This document shows positions 23,351 to 32,142 of a stretch of 45,229 nt of DNA, piece after piece (position 1 is the first letter of the stretch; the number at the start of each line of letters is the position of its first letter). The notes under the pieces were generated by a model. The model saw only the letters and a list, made by a program, of their open reading frames with translations. It was not told the origin of the DNA and ran no database searches. Both the position numbers and the translations under genes were made by a program. The DNA is from a virus, in IMG/VR virus record IMGVR_UViG_3300043775_003573, positions 1-45,229 of that record; one strand, given 5' to 3'.

Positions 23351-25642
23351 ATGATAAAATTACAAATAGTAGATGGTAGTTTACAAATATCAATAAATGG
23401 CTCTATAATATTAGTTGCCCCGAAAAACTCTTGTGCAATAGACGTTTTGACTCTATATGAATCAATACCTTATGTTTCTATTTACAATAAATATTTAGGA
23501 ACGTCAACAAGTGTTTTTAATCAGCCTTTATCCAACTGCGAAGATTCGTTAGGAACTCCTTTTGACGTAAATAGCTTTATTGCATTTGCAGAAGCAAACT
23601 TAGGTTTCGATACTTCAGGAGGTGGAGGTGGGGGCAGTCCTTTTCAATACGATGCTAACGCAACGGGTATAGAGCCAATACTAGGCACTAATAATGCTTC
23701 GGGGTCTTACGCTACTATTGGAGGGGGTCAATGTAATATTGCTTCGGGTGATGGTGCAAAAATAGGAGGTGGTTGTTGTAATACTGCTTCAGCAGAATAT
23801 TCAACAGTTGGAGGTGGTCGTTTTATCATTTCTTCTGGAGAATATTCAACAGTTGGAGGTGGTTGTTATAATACTGCTTTAGGAAATTGTTCAACAGTTG
23901 GGGGTGGTTTTTGTAATACTGCTTCTGCACAATCTTCAACAGTTGGTGGGGGTTATCGCAATACTGCTTCTTGTTATGAATCAACAATTGGTGGTGGTTG
24001 TTGTAACACTGCCTCTGCTTGTAATTCAACAGTTAGTGGAGGTTTTTGTAATACTGCTTCTGGTCTTAAAGCAGTGATTTCTGGAGGAGATTATAATACT
24101 GCTTCTGGAGATAGGTCAACAGTTGGAGGTGGGTGTGGAAATACTGCTTCGGGATATTCATCAGTAATTGGTGGTGGTGGAAGTAACAATACCGCTTCGG
24201 GTGTTCAGTCAGTAATTGGTGGGGGTGGAAATAATATTGCTTCTGATTGTTTCGCAACAGTTGGTGGGGGTCGTCAAAATACTGCTTCGGGCGGAGAATC
24301 AACAGTTGGAGGAGGTAATTCAAATACTGCTTCTGGAATTTTATCAACAATTGGTGGAGGCATACGAAACACTGCTTCTTATTATTATTCAACAGTTGGA
24401 GGTGGATTATGCAACAATGCTTCTTGTATCGTTTCAACAATTGGAGGTGGTAAATATAATATTTCTTCTGCACAGTATTCAACAGTTGGAGGAGGTAATT
24501 CAAATACTGCTTCTGGAGATAGGTCAACAGTTGGAGGTGGGTGTGGAAATACTGCTTCGGGATATTCATCAGTAATTGGTGGTGGTAGATGTAACACTGC
24601 TAGTGGTGGATGTTCAATAATTGGCGGAGGTTGTTTAAATACTACTTCGGGATGCCTTGCTACTATTGGAGGCGGTCAATCTAACACTGCTAGTGGTGGA
24701 TGTTCAACAATTGCAGGTGGTATTTCAAACACTGCTTGTGGTATATATTCTTTTATAGGTAGTGGTAAATCCAACCAAATATTTCCTTCTGCAAACTATT
24801 GCAGTTTTGCGCCACTGGTAAGTGATGTAATTAGCGGAGGATGTAATAACATAATTAACACTAATACTAATATTGGCACTTATTCCGCTACTGGCGGAAA
24901 TACAATTGGTGGCGGTATGAATAATACTGTAACTCCTTATAATGGATTTGTAACAATTTCAGGTGGTCAGTCAAATACTGCTTCTGGAGCTTCTTCAACA
25001 GTTGGAGGAGGGCAAGGTAATAATCTTTCTGGAAGTGCATCAGTAATTGGAGGCGGATATACTAATTGTGTTTCTGGAAGTTGTTCATTTCTTGGAGGAG
25101 GGCAAGGTAATAATCTTTCTGGAAGTTTTTCAGTAATTGGAGGGGGTTTCGTTAATGTTGCTTCTTATGGTTTTACAACAGTTGGAGGTGGTTATGCTAA
25201 CACTTCTTCTGGCGGTAAGTCAACAGTTGGTGGAGGCGGTACTAATATTGTTTCTGGCTATATTTCAACTATTGGAGGAGGGTGTGTTAATGTTGCTTCT
25301 GGAAATTGTGCTACAATTGGAGGTGGTAGATACAATACTGCTTCTGGTTATTGTTCAACCATTGGAGGTGGAGGTACTAATACTGCTTCGGGATGCAATT
25401 CAACAGTTGGAGGTGGTTATTTTAATACTGCTAGTGGAACTTCTTCTAGTATTTTAGGAGGTCAAGCAAATTCTACAAACGCTTGTGCTTGCGCAATGAT
25501 TGTAGGTTCTAATATTACAGCAGATAGAGTTTGTGCAACATTTGTAAATAACTTATCAATTAAAAATATACCAACATCATCTGCTGGATTGCCAAGTGGT
25601 TCCGTTTGGAGAAGTGGCACTTCGCTTTGCATAGTGATTTAA
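23351..25642 (+). CDS. GGG-NTASG repeat fibre (763 aa)
   Basis: 763 aa. Domain 1-86 as in the 86-aa protein, a hinge DTSGGGGGGSP, the FQYDANATGIEPILGTNN entry segment shared with the 1233-aa fibre, then about 40 units of the S-T-(V/I)-GGG-x2-N-TASG type, one interruption with YSFIGSGKSNQIFPSANY that also has a counterpart in the 1233-aa fibre, and the common C-terminal cap ending GSVWRSGTSLCIVI. No signal peptide; probably trimeric as in related beta-roll fibres (inference). Confidence 0.7.
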   Translation: MIKLQIVDGSLQISINGSIILVAPKNSCAIDVLTLYESIPYVSIYNKYLGTSTSVFNQPLSNCEDSLGTPFDVNSFIAFAEANLGFDTSGGGGGGSPFQYDANATGIEPILGTNNASGSYATIGGGQCNIASGDGAKIGGGCCNTASAEYSTVGGGRFIISSGEYSTVGGGCYNTALGNCSTVGGGFCNTASAQSSTVGGGYRNTASCYESTIGGGCCNTASACNSTVSGGFCNTASGLKAVISGGDYNTASGDRSTVGGGCGNTASGYSSVIGGGGSNNTASGVQSVIGGGGNNIASDCFATVGGGRQNTASGGESTVGGGNSNTASGILSTIGGGIRNTASYYYSTVGGGLCNNASCIVSTIGGGKYNISSAQYSTVGGGNSNTASGDRSTVGGGCGNTASGYSSVIGGGRCNTASGGCSIIGGGCLNTTSGCLATIGGGQSNTASGGCSTIAGGISNTACGIYSFIGSGKSNQIFPSANYCSFAPLVSDVISGGCNNIINTNTNIGTYSATGGNTIGGGMNNTVTPYNGFVTISGGQSNTASGASSTVGGGQGNNLSGSASVIGGGYTNCVSGSCSFLGGGQGNNLSGSFSVIGGGFVNVASYGFTTVGGGYANTSSGGKSTVGGGGTNIVSGYISTIGGGCVNVASGNCATIGGGRYNTASGYCSTIGGGGTNTASGCNSTVGGGYFNTASGTSSSILGGQANSTNACACAMIVGSNITADRVCATFVNNLSIKNIPTSSAGLPSGSVWRSGTSLCIVI

Positions 25643-25651
25643 AAAAAAATA

Positions 25652-28486
25652 ATGATAAAATTACAAATAGTAGATGGTAGTTTACAAATATCAATAAATG
25701 GCTCTATAATATTAGTTGCCCCGAAAAACTCTTGTGCAATAGACGTTTTGACTCTATATGAATCAATACCTTATGTTTCTATTTACAATAAATATTTAGG
25801 AACGTCAACAAGTGTTTTTAATCAGCCTTTATCCAACTGCGAAGATTCGTTAGGAACTCCTTTTGATGTAAATAGCTTTATTGCATTTGCAGAAGCAAAT
25901 TTAGGTTTCGATACTTCTGGAGGTGGAGGAAGTAGTCCTTTTGAATATAATGCTAACGCAACGGGTATAGAGCCAATACTAGGCACTAATAATGCTTCGG
26001 GAACTTACGCTACAATTGGGGGTGGTATAAATAATACTTCCTCTGGTTGTTGTTCAACAGTTGGAGGTGGTTTTTTAAATACTGCTTCTGGTTATTGTTC
26101 AACCATTGGAGGTGGAGCTATTAATAATGCTTCGGGATGCAATTCAACAGTTGCAGGCGGAACTTCAAACCAAGTCATTACTAATTATTCTGCAATTGGT
26201 GGTGGTAAATATAATACTATCACTTGTAGTAGCTTTTCTGTAATTGGAGGTGGTTGTGGAAATAGCGCTCGTGGTCAATATTCTTTTATAGGTGGAGGTA
26301 TTGGAAATGTTGCAAGTGCTGGTTATGGAAGTCTTGTAAGTGGTGGTTATTTTAATACTGCATCAAATGTTGCTTCGGTTGTAAGTGGTGGTTATTGCAA
26401 CATTGCATCTGGAAATACATCAACAGTAAGTGGAGGATATTGTAATCAAGCAACTGGTTATTTTAGTTCAATAGGTGGTGGACATACAAATACTTCAAGT
26501 GGATGCCATTCTTTTATAGGAGCTGGAGATTTTAATATTGCAAGTGCTGATAAATCTTTTATTGGTGGAGGTTATTTAAACACGGCTTCTGGTTGTATTT
26601 CAACAATTGGTGGTGGGCGTGAAAATACTGCTTCTGCAAGTTCGTCAACAGTTGGAGCTGGTTATTGCAACATAACAAATTCAAGGTTTTCATTTATTGG
26701 AGGAGGTCAAAGAAATATAATTCAATCGCCTACAAACGAATGTTGCTCTCTTGGAGTAACAATAGGAGGTGGTATTGGTCATAATACAACTGGCGGAACT
26801 TTTAACGCTACTACTGGATATTTAAGTGGTGCAATTACTTGTTGTAATGCTGGTAGATTATCTACAATAGGTGGTGGGTATAGAAATAAAGCTTCTTGCG
26901 CTTTTTCAACAGTTGGGGGGGGGTGTTTTAATACTGCTTCTGGTAGTGCTTCAAAAATTGGGGGCGGTTGTGCAAATACTGCTTGTGGCATAAGGGCTAC
27001 AATTGGTGGAGGATTTTGCAATACTGCTTGTGGACTTAGTTCAACAGTTGGAGGAGGACAATGTAATACTGCTACTGATTATGCGACAGTTGGAGGGGGT
27101 CATTTTAATCGTGCTTGTGCTTCTTTATCAACAGTTGGAGGTGGTTGTTTAAATACTGCTTCTGGCGGTAATTCAGTTGTTGCAGGTGGACAATGCAATA
27201 CTGCTTCTGGTCAATGTTCAACAGTTGGAGGTGGTTATAGAAGTCGTGCTTCTGGTGGTTGTTCAGCAGTTGTTGGGGGATATTATAATATAGCTTCTGG
27301 AAGTTGTTCATTTGCTGGAGGTGGTAGAAATAATACGGCTTCTGGTAGCCTTTCAACAGCAGGAGGAGGTTGTTGCAACATAACAAATTCAAGATTTTCA
27401 GTTATATCTGGAGGGCAAAGAAACATAATTCAATCGCCTACAAACGAATGTTGTTCTCTTGGAGTAACAATAGGAGGTGGTATTGGTCATAATACAACTG
27501 GCGGAACTTTTAACGCTACTACTGGGGATTTAACTGGCGCAATTACTTGTTGTAACGCTGGTAGATTATCAACTATTGGGGGTGGTTTTAGAAATAGAGT
27601 TGCTGGAAATTTTTCAACCGTTGGGGGTGGTTGTTGTAATACCGTTTCAGGATATAGTTCAACAGTTGGAGGAGGTATTGTAAATACTACTTCTGGATAT
27701 TTTTCAACAGTTGGAGGAGGACAAAGTAATAGTGCTTCTGGTGCTATATCAACAATTGGAGGTGGTTTTGCAAATATTGCTTCTAATTGCTATTCAACGA
27801 TTGGTGGAGGTCAAATTAATTTAGCTTCTGGTTCTTATTCAACAGTTGGAGGAGGTCGTCAGAACACTGCTTCTAATTGCTATTCAACAGTTGGAGGTGG
27901 TCAATTAAATACTGCTTGTGGCATAAGGTCAACAGTTGGAGGTGGTCGTTCCAATATTGCTTCTGAAAGTTCTTCAACAATTGCTGGAGGTATTAGTAAT
28001 ACTGCTTCTGGAGGTTCATCAACAGTTGGAGGTGGAGATGCAAATACTGCTTCTGCAACTTTTTCAACAATTGGAGGAGGTCGTTGTAATACTGCTTCTG
28101 GTGCTTATTCAACAGTTGGGGGTGGTCAAAGTAATATTGCTTCTGCAACAAGGTCAACAATTAGTGGCGGTTGTAGAAATTGTTCCTCTGCTTTATATTC
28201 AACAGTGGGAGGTGGTTTTACAAACTGTGCTTCTGGACTTAATTCAACAGTTGGAGGAGGTCTTTGTAATACCGCTTCTGGAGATAGTTCGGGTATTTTA
28301 GCTGGTATGTCAAATTCCACAAACACTTGTGCTTGTGCTATGATTGTAGGTTCTAATATTACGGCAGACAGAGCTTGTGCAACATTTGTAAATAACTTGT
28401 CAATAAAATCTATCCCAACATCATCAGCAGGTTTGCCTAGTGGTTCTGTGTGGAATAATAGTGGTGTATTAAATATTGTGACATAA
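25652..28486 (+). CDS. GGG-NTASG repeat fibre (944 aa)
   Basis: 944 aa. The first roughly 340 nt, including the A-rich leader, are nearly identical to those of the gene at 23351, differing at a handful of mostly synonymous positions. So the N-terminal domain was copied recently while the repeat shaft differs. The shaft holds two copies of the CCNITNSRFSFI-type insert otherwise seen in the 1233-aa fibre, and the same C-terminal cap. The set of three looks like interchangeable shafts on common ends. Followed by a promoter-like gap. Confidence 0.7.
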   Translation: MIKLQIVDGSLQISINGSIILVAPKNSCAIDVLTLYESIPYVSIYNKYLGTSTSVFNQPLSNCEDSLGTPFDVNSFIAFAEANLGFDTSGGGGSSPFEYNANATGIEPILGTNNASGTYATIGGGINNTSSGCCSTVGGGFLNTASGYCSTIGGGAINNASGCNSTVAGGTSNQVITNYSAIGGGKYNTITCSSFSVIGGGCGNSARGQYSFIGGGIGNVASAGYGSLVSGGYFNTASNVASVVSGGYCNIASGNTSTVSGGYCNQATGYFSSIGGGHTNTSSGCHSFIGAGDFNIASADKSFIGGGYLNTASGCISTIGGGRENTASASSSTVGAGYCNITNSRFSFIGGGQRNIIQSPTNECCSLGVTIGGGIGHNTTGGTFNATTGYLSGAITCCNAGRLSTIGGGYRNKASCAFSTVGGGCFNTASGSASKIGGGCANTACGIRATIGGGFCNTACGLSSTVGGGQCNTATDYATVGGGHFNRACASLSTVGGGCLNTASGGNSVVAGGQCNTASGQCSTVGGGYRSRASGGCSAVVGGYYNIASGSCSFAGGGRNNTASGSLSTAGGGCCNITNSRFSVISGGQRNIIQSPTNECCSLGVTIGGGIGHNTTGGTFNATTGDLTGAITCCNAGRLSTIGGGFRNRVAGNFSTVGGGCCNTVSGYSSTVGGGIVNTTSGYFSTVGGGQSNSASGAISTIGGGFANIASNCYSTIGGGQINLASGSYSTVGGGRQNTASNCYSTVGGGQLNTACGIRSTVGGGRSNIASESSSTIAGGISNTASGGSSTVGGGDANTASATFSTIGGGRCNTASGAYSTVGGGQSNIASATRSTISGGCRNCSSALYSTVGGGFTNCASGLNSTVGGGLCNTASGDSSGILAGMSNSTNTCACAMIVGSNITADRACATFVNNLSIKSIPTSSAGLPSGSVWNNSGVLNIVT

Positions 28487-28523
28487 AATAAAAATAAATA
28501 AAAATAAATAAAAAAATATATAT

Positions 28524-28531
28524 ATATTTGT
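28524..28531 (+). promoter_or_regulatory. Candidate Bacteroidota promoter -7 box
   Basis: TATATTTG in a 97-nt AT-rich gap matches TANNTTTG exactly and lies 53 nt before the next ATG. No good -33 TTTG is seen. It would drive the sulfation cassette separately from the fibres. Confidence 0.4.
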
Positions 28532-28583
28532 ATTCTGATTGATTTAATTAAAAATTAAAAACTAAAAACTAAAAATAAAAAAA

Positions 28584-28889
28584 ATGGAAAATTTCACAAT
28601 TCACATCTTCGGTTACGGAGAAACACAAATAAATTCAAAAGATTTATCTGTAAAAACAGCAACTGCTGACTTAACTAATGTAACTCCATTAGTAGATGCT
28701 ATATGGGCTAAAAAGCCAGCAGACAGCACAATAGAGAAAAAATTTCATGCAATCAACATATTTGGATATGATGATGTGAGATGGTTGCAAAAAGACGGAT
28801 TTGATGTAAAGGAAGATGCAGATTTAAAACCTTTAATCGATGCTTTGATTGCAGAACTTCAAATTGTAAAAGACAATCTTCCTGCATAA
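28584..28889 (+). CDS. Small phage protein with HIFGYGETQI motif
   Basis: 101 aa, acidic, no membrane segment. Begins MENFTIHIFGYGETQI and has a second related phrase later (HAINIFGYDDVRWL), so it may be an internal two-fold repeat. I associate this type of small protein with Bacteroidota phages near structural genes, but no function is known to me. First gene after the candidate promoter. Confidence 0.6.
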   Translation: MENFTIHIFGYGETQINSKDLSVKTATADLTNVTPLVDAIWAKKPADSTIEKKFHAINIFGYDDVRWLQKDGFDVKEDADLKPLIDALIAELQIVKDNLPA

Positions 28890-28948
28890 GGAAGATGTGT
28901 CTTTAGGGCTATAAAAAAAAACCAAGAAAACTAAACAAATTATAAAAT

Positions 28949-29767
28949 ATGGAAAAGCGTTTTTTCTTTAATTCATCATTGCCTAGAGCTGGCTCAACAC
29001 TTCTTCAGTCAATAATTGGAGACAATCCTGATTTTTATGTAACTCCTACTTCGGGGTTTTTAGAATTAATCTATGGAGCAAAGGGGAATTATAATGCTTC
29101 TCCAGAATTTAAAGCTCAAGACCCTAAACAAATGGACGATGCTTTTTTGTCTTTTTGTCGTTCGGGAATGGAGGGTTATTTCTCTAGCTTAACTAACAAG
29201 CCTTACATTTTAGATAAAAATAGAGGTTGGGGTATAAGTTATGGATTAGCGAATAAATTCTATCCAAACCCAAAAATAGTATGTATGGTTCGGGATTTAC
29301 GAGCTGTATTTGCTTCTATGGAAAAAAACTTCAGAAAAAATCCAACAAAGGAAAATCACGTTCAAAATCCTAGTCAATTGGTAGGTACTACTTTGAAAAA
29401 AAGAGTAGATATATGGGCTGATGGTATGCCAGTAGGCATATCTCTAGACCGACTGAGAGATATGATTGACCAAGGAATCCACAACAATATTTTATTCATT
29501 CGATACGAGGATTTAATGGAAAATCCAGAAAACGAAATAAGACGATTTTATGAGTTTGTAGGACTTCCTTACTACGAGCATCAATTTGTAAATATAACTC
29601 AACACACACACGAAAACGATGCTATTCATGGCATATACGGAGACCATAAGATTAGACCAAAATTTGAAAAGCTTCCAAATGATTACGAAGATATTTTAGG
29701 TTTTGAGATTTGTCAATCAATAAAAAATTCATATCCGTGGTTTTATAGATATTTTAATTATCTTTAG
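28949..29767 (+). CDS. PAPS-dependent sulfotransferase
   Basis: 272 aa, typical length for the family. It carries the 5'-phosphosulfate-binding loop LPRAGSTLL (11-19), the 3'-phosphate-binding strand/helix VCMVRDLRAVFAS (111-123, with R115 and a Ser) and the FIRYEDLMENPENEIRRFYEF helix expected in Sulfotransfer_1/3 proteins. It transfers sulfate from PAPS to an acceptor hydroxyl or amine. The adjacent APS kinase could supply PAPS and the adjacent GT9-like enzyme the sugar. Acceptor unknown: capsid glycan, fibre, lipid or host surface polymer. Confidence 0.85.
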   Translation: MEKRFFFNSSLPRAGSTLLQSIIGDNPDFYVTPTSGFLELIYGAKGNYNASPEFKAQDPKQMDDAFLSFCRSGMEGYFSSLTNKPYILDKNRGWGISYGLANKFYPNPKIVCMVRDLRAVFASMEKNFRKNPTKENHVQNPSQLVGTTLKKRVDIWADGMPVGISLDRLRDMIDQGIHNNILFIRYEDLMENPENEIRRFYEFVGLPYYEHQFVNITQHTHENDAIHGIYGDHKIRPKFEKLPNDYEDILGFEICQSIKNSYPWFYRYFNYL

Positions 29768-29800
29768 AAATAATTTCAAGAAAACTAACAACGACAAAAG

Positions 29801-30265
29801 ATGATTTACAATATTTGTGGACAACCACATTCAGGCAAAACAACCCTAGCCAATTATCTTAAAAAAGTATTAGAAGTAAACAACCCTAAAAAAAAGGTGT
29901 TCATTGTAGATGGTGATGTGTTACGAAAAATACTCAACAACAAGGATTATTCTGAAAAGGGAAGAATGGATAATATTCAACAAGCATATTCTATTGCCAA
30001 ATACCTAAATGAAACCGATAATTTTGATGTTATTTTAGCTCTAGTATCGCCTTTCAAAGACCAAAGAGACCAATTTAGATTTGTTACCGATTGTATTGAG
30101 ATATTTGTACACACAACAAACATAAGGGGGAGAGAAAATTTTCACGTTGAAAACTATGAAAAGCCTAACTTTGACTACATAGATATTGACACAACCGATG
30201 TAGATGAACTAACATCCGTAAATGAATTAATGGAAAAAATAACACAACATAACAAAAAAAAATAA
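29801..30265 (+). CDS. cysC: Adenylylsulfate (APS) kinase
   Basis: 154 aa, somewhat shorter than the usual 175-200. Walker A is GQPHSGKTT (7-15). DGD at 37-39 lies where APS kinases have the conserved DGD-x-LR (here DGDVLRK), and SPFKDQRDQFR (83-93) is the family SP-(Y/F)-R/K-x2-RD motif. It makes PAPS from APS and ATP. Sits 33 nt after the sulfotransferase and 1 nt before the glycosyltransferase. The N-terminal and middle motifs support an active enzyme; the C-terminal part is abbreviated. Confidence 0.85.
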   Translation: MIYNICGQPHSGKTTLANYLKKVLEVNNPKKKVFIVDGDVLRKILNNKDYSEKGRMDNIQQAYSIAKYLNETDNFDVILALVSPFKDQRDQFRFVTDCIEIFVHTTNIRGRENFHVENYEKPNFDYIDIDTTDVDELTSVNELMEKITQHNKKK

Positions 30266-30266
30266 G

Positions 30267-31136
30267 ATGAACGTAATATTTCAAATTCAAGGTGGGCTTG
30301 GTAAAAGTGTAGCAGGAACAGCAGTTTTAAAAGCAATTAAGAAAAAATACTCAAAGGCAAATATAATAGTGGTTACAGAATATCCGCAAGTTTTTATAAA
30401 CAACCCAAATGCTAATAGGGTTTTGAACTCAAATCAAACGAATGGGCTATATAAAAGCTACATTGAAAAAAAAGACGTAAAAGTATTTTTTGCAGACCCT
30501 TATCATCAAAATGATTTCATTACCGAAAATAAACACCTTATTCAAATATGGTGTGAAATGTATGGACTTGAGTACAAAGGCGAAATGCCTGAAATATTTT
30601 TATCAAAAGGAGAAAAAGAATATTTTGCACCATTCTACAAATTAGATAAACCAATAATGGCTATCCAACCAAATGGAGGAGGCTTTGGACAGCCTTTGAA
30701 GTACAGTTGGACTAGAGATATTCCTTCTTACGTTGTAAATGAGGTTGTAAGCTATTTTAAAAATGATTATTCTATTTTACACATTAAGAGAGAAGACCAA
30801 TTGATATATGAAAATACCATTGGAGCAATGGATGACTGGAGAAGTATTGCCATAATGCTAACGATGTCCGCAAAAAGATTGCTTATTGATAGTAGCTCTA
30901 TGCACATAGCCACAGCCCTTAACCTACCTAGCGTAGTAACTTGGGTTGGAACTAATCCAAAAGTTTTTGGATATGGGATGCACACAAATATAGTTGCTAA
31001 CGATTTTACAAAAGAAATAAACATAGAGCATAATGCTTATTCTAAAAATTTATTATTCGAAGATATTTCTACATTTCCTTATAACTCATTTGAAGAAGTT
31101 TTTAATGTTGACGAAATAATAACTAATTTAAGATAA
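30267..31136 (+). CDS. GT9-like glycosyltransferase
   Basis: 289 aa. The N-terminal half has QGGLGKSVAGTAVLKAIKK followed by a beta strand, and the C-terminal half has LLIDSSSMHIATALNLPSVV and WVGTNPKVFGYG. This is the GT9 (ADP-heptose:LPS heptosyltransferase) pattern (D-S-x-x-MH-x-A-x-ALxxPxV). A nucleotide-sugar-dependent GT-B enzyme is the best reading; donor and acceptor cannot be told. Starts 1 nt after the APS kinase, so the three enzymes are one unit. Confidence 0.7.
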   Translation: MNVIFQIQGGLGKSVAGTAVLKAIKKKYSKANIIVVTEYPQVFINNPNANRVLNSNQTNGLYKSYIEKKDVKVFFADPYHQNDFITENKHLIQIWCEMYGLEYKGEMPEIFLSKGEKEYFAPFYKLDKPIMAIQPNGGGFGQPLKYSWTRDIPSYVVNEVVSYFKNDYSILHIKREDQLIYENTIGAMDDWRSIAIMLTMSAKRLLIDSSSMHIATALNLPSVVTWVGTNPKVFGYGMHTNIVANDFTKEINIEHNAYSKNLLFEDISTFPYNSFEEVFNVDEIITNLR

Positions 31137-31172
31137 AATACTTAAAAAAAAATTATTAATAATATTTTTTTG

Positions 31173-31180
31173 TAAGTTTG
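31173..31180 (+). promoter_or_regulatory. Candidate Bacteroidota promoter -7 box
   Basis: TAAGTTTG matches TANNTTTG and sits 25 nt upstream of the ATG at 31206, in a 69-nt AT-rich gap. The -33 region is not convincing. Confidence 0.35.
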
Positions 31181-31205
31181 TTGTTAATTATAAAAGTTTT
31201 CTTAA

Positions 31206-31754
31206 ATGGAAAAATTAACAGAATCCGAACAAAAAATAGCAGAGTTCATATACTATTACCCAGATGTTGTGGTTAAAATTCTAAATGACCATGGATATAA
31301 CATCGACATGGATACTGCGACACTTCATAAAATAAACGAATTAACTTACAAAGCGCTTATTATTGATAATAATGTTGAATTTGCATTATCTTTTGATAAT
31401 GCAATGGCTAACGATGGATACTTAAATATAGCGCCATTGGTAATAGCTGGTGTTTTTTCATTAGCGACTAGTTTGTTAGGCGGTTCTATGGCATCAAAGG
31501 AAGCTGAAAGAAACAGACAACTTCAAAAAAATATTGCATTAGCTGGTTTTGCTCAAAATGAGTTATTATCCATGGAGAAGATTAGGTCTGAATCCGAAAC
31601 GGCAAGAACAAGAATATTAGTCAATAGTTTAGAATCATACCGTACAACTCTTCAAAAAGAAGGAACCGCTAGAATAAATGATACTTGGCTTTATGTAACT
31701 GGTTTGGGTATAGGCATTGGAATTATTTATGGAATTTATTTATTAGCTGATTAA
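31206..31754 (+). CDS. Tail-anchored virion protein with helical N-domain
   Basis: 182 aa. Residues 1-72 form a helical domain (DVVVKILNDHGY, then INELTYKALI and FALSFDNAM) similar in pattern to the start of the genes at 1318 and 1802. A Gly/Ala hydrophobic segment (78-96) follows, then a charged helix (98-150), and a membrane segment (about 160-179). The last two parts mirror the gene at 2572. Linked by 1 nt to the next gene. Confidence 0.6.
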   Translation: MEKLTESEQKIAEFIYYYPDVVVKILNDHGYNIDMDTATLHKINELTYKALIIDNNVEFALSFDNAMANDGYLNIAPLVIAGVFSLATSLLGGSMASKEAERNRQLQKNIALAGFAQNELLSMEKIRSESETARTRILVNSLESYRTTLQKEGTARINDTWLYVTGLGIGIGIIYGIYLLAD

Positions 31755-31755
31755 T

Positions 31756-32139
31756 ATGGGAACGATACCAACAGGAGGCGCAAGTACGGCAGGAGGATTA
31801 AGTACTGGTGCGCAATTAGGAGGCGCTTTTATAAGCGCAGGAATACAAGCTATTGTTGGAGGAGCTTTTGCAAAGGCTGATGCTAAAAAGCAAAGAGCAA
31901 TGGAAGCCGAGTTAGGTAGATTGTCTTTGTCTCAACAGAAAGATTTAGAAGAAAGATTGCAAAATATTCAAGGAGAGTTAGCGAAGCAAGAAATAATTTA
32001 TAAATATTTAGCAGTTCAGAATAATGACGAAATGCTATCTAAACAACAAGGTAGAAGATACCTTTCCTATTCTATTTTAGGAGGTGGAATATTGGCATTG
32101 GCTGTAGTAGTATTACTTATAAAAAATAAAAAAAAGTAA
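31756..32139 (+). CDS. Tail-anchored glycine-rich/coiled-coil protein
   Basis: 127 aa. A Gly/Ala-rich N-terminus (GGASTAGGLSTGAQLGGAF) with weak hydrophobicity precedes a long charged helix (40-98, probable coiled coil) and a membrane segment (105-121) ending KNKKK. Same architecture as 2572 and the C-terminal half of 31206; probably related virion membrane proteins. Confidence 0.6.
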   Translation: MGTIPTGGASTAGGLSTGAQLGGAFISAGIQAIVGGAFAKADAKKQRAMEAELGRLSLSQQKDLEERLQNIQGELAKQEIIYKYLAVQNNDEMLSKQQGRRYLSYSILGGGILALAVVVLLIKNKKK

Positions 32140-32142
32140 AAA

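Noticed and set aside
19537-28326. Many 60-167-codon frames in other phases and on the - strand inside the fibre genes
   Set aside because: Shadows of the GGG-NTASG repeats: proline/valine, glutamine/histidine or leucine-rich repeats with no independent signals.
19364-28486. Repeat region considered as CRISPR-like or satellite DNA
   Set aside because: The repeats are imperfect, have no uniform spacers and are in frame over long continuous genes.
28949-30265. Packaging ATPase as an explanation for the P-loop-like motifs
   Set aside because: The two P-loop-like motifs belong to a sulfotransferase and an APS kinase with family-specific companion motifs, not to FtsK/HerA or terminase ATPases.
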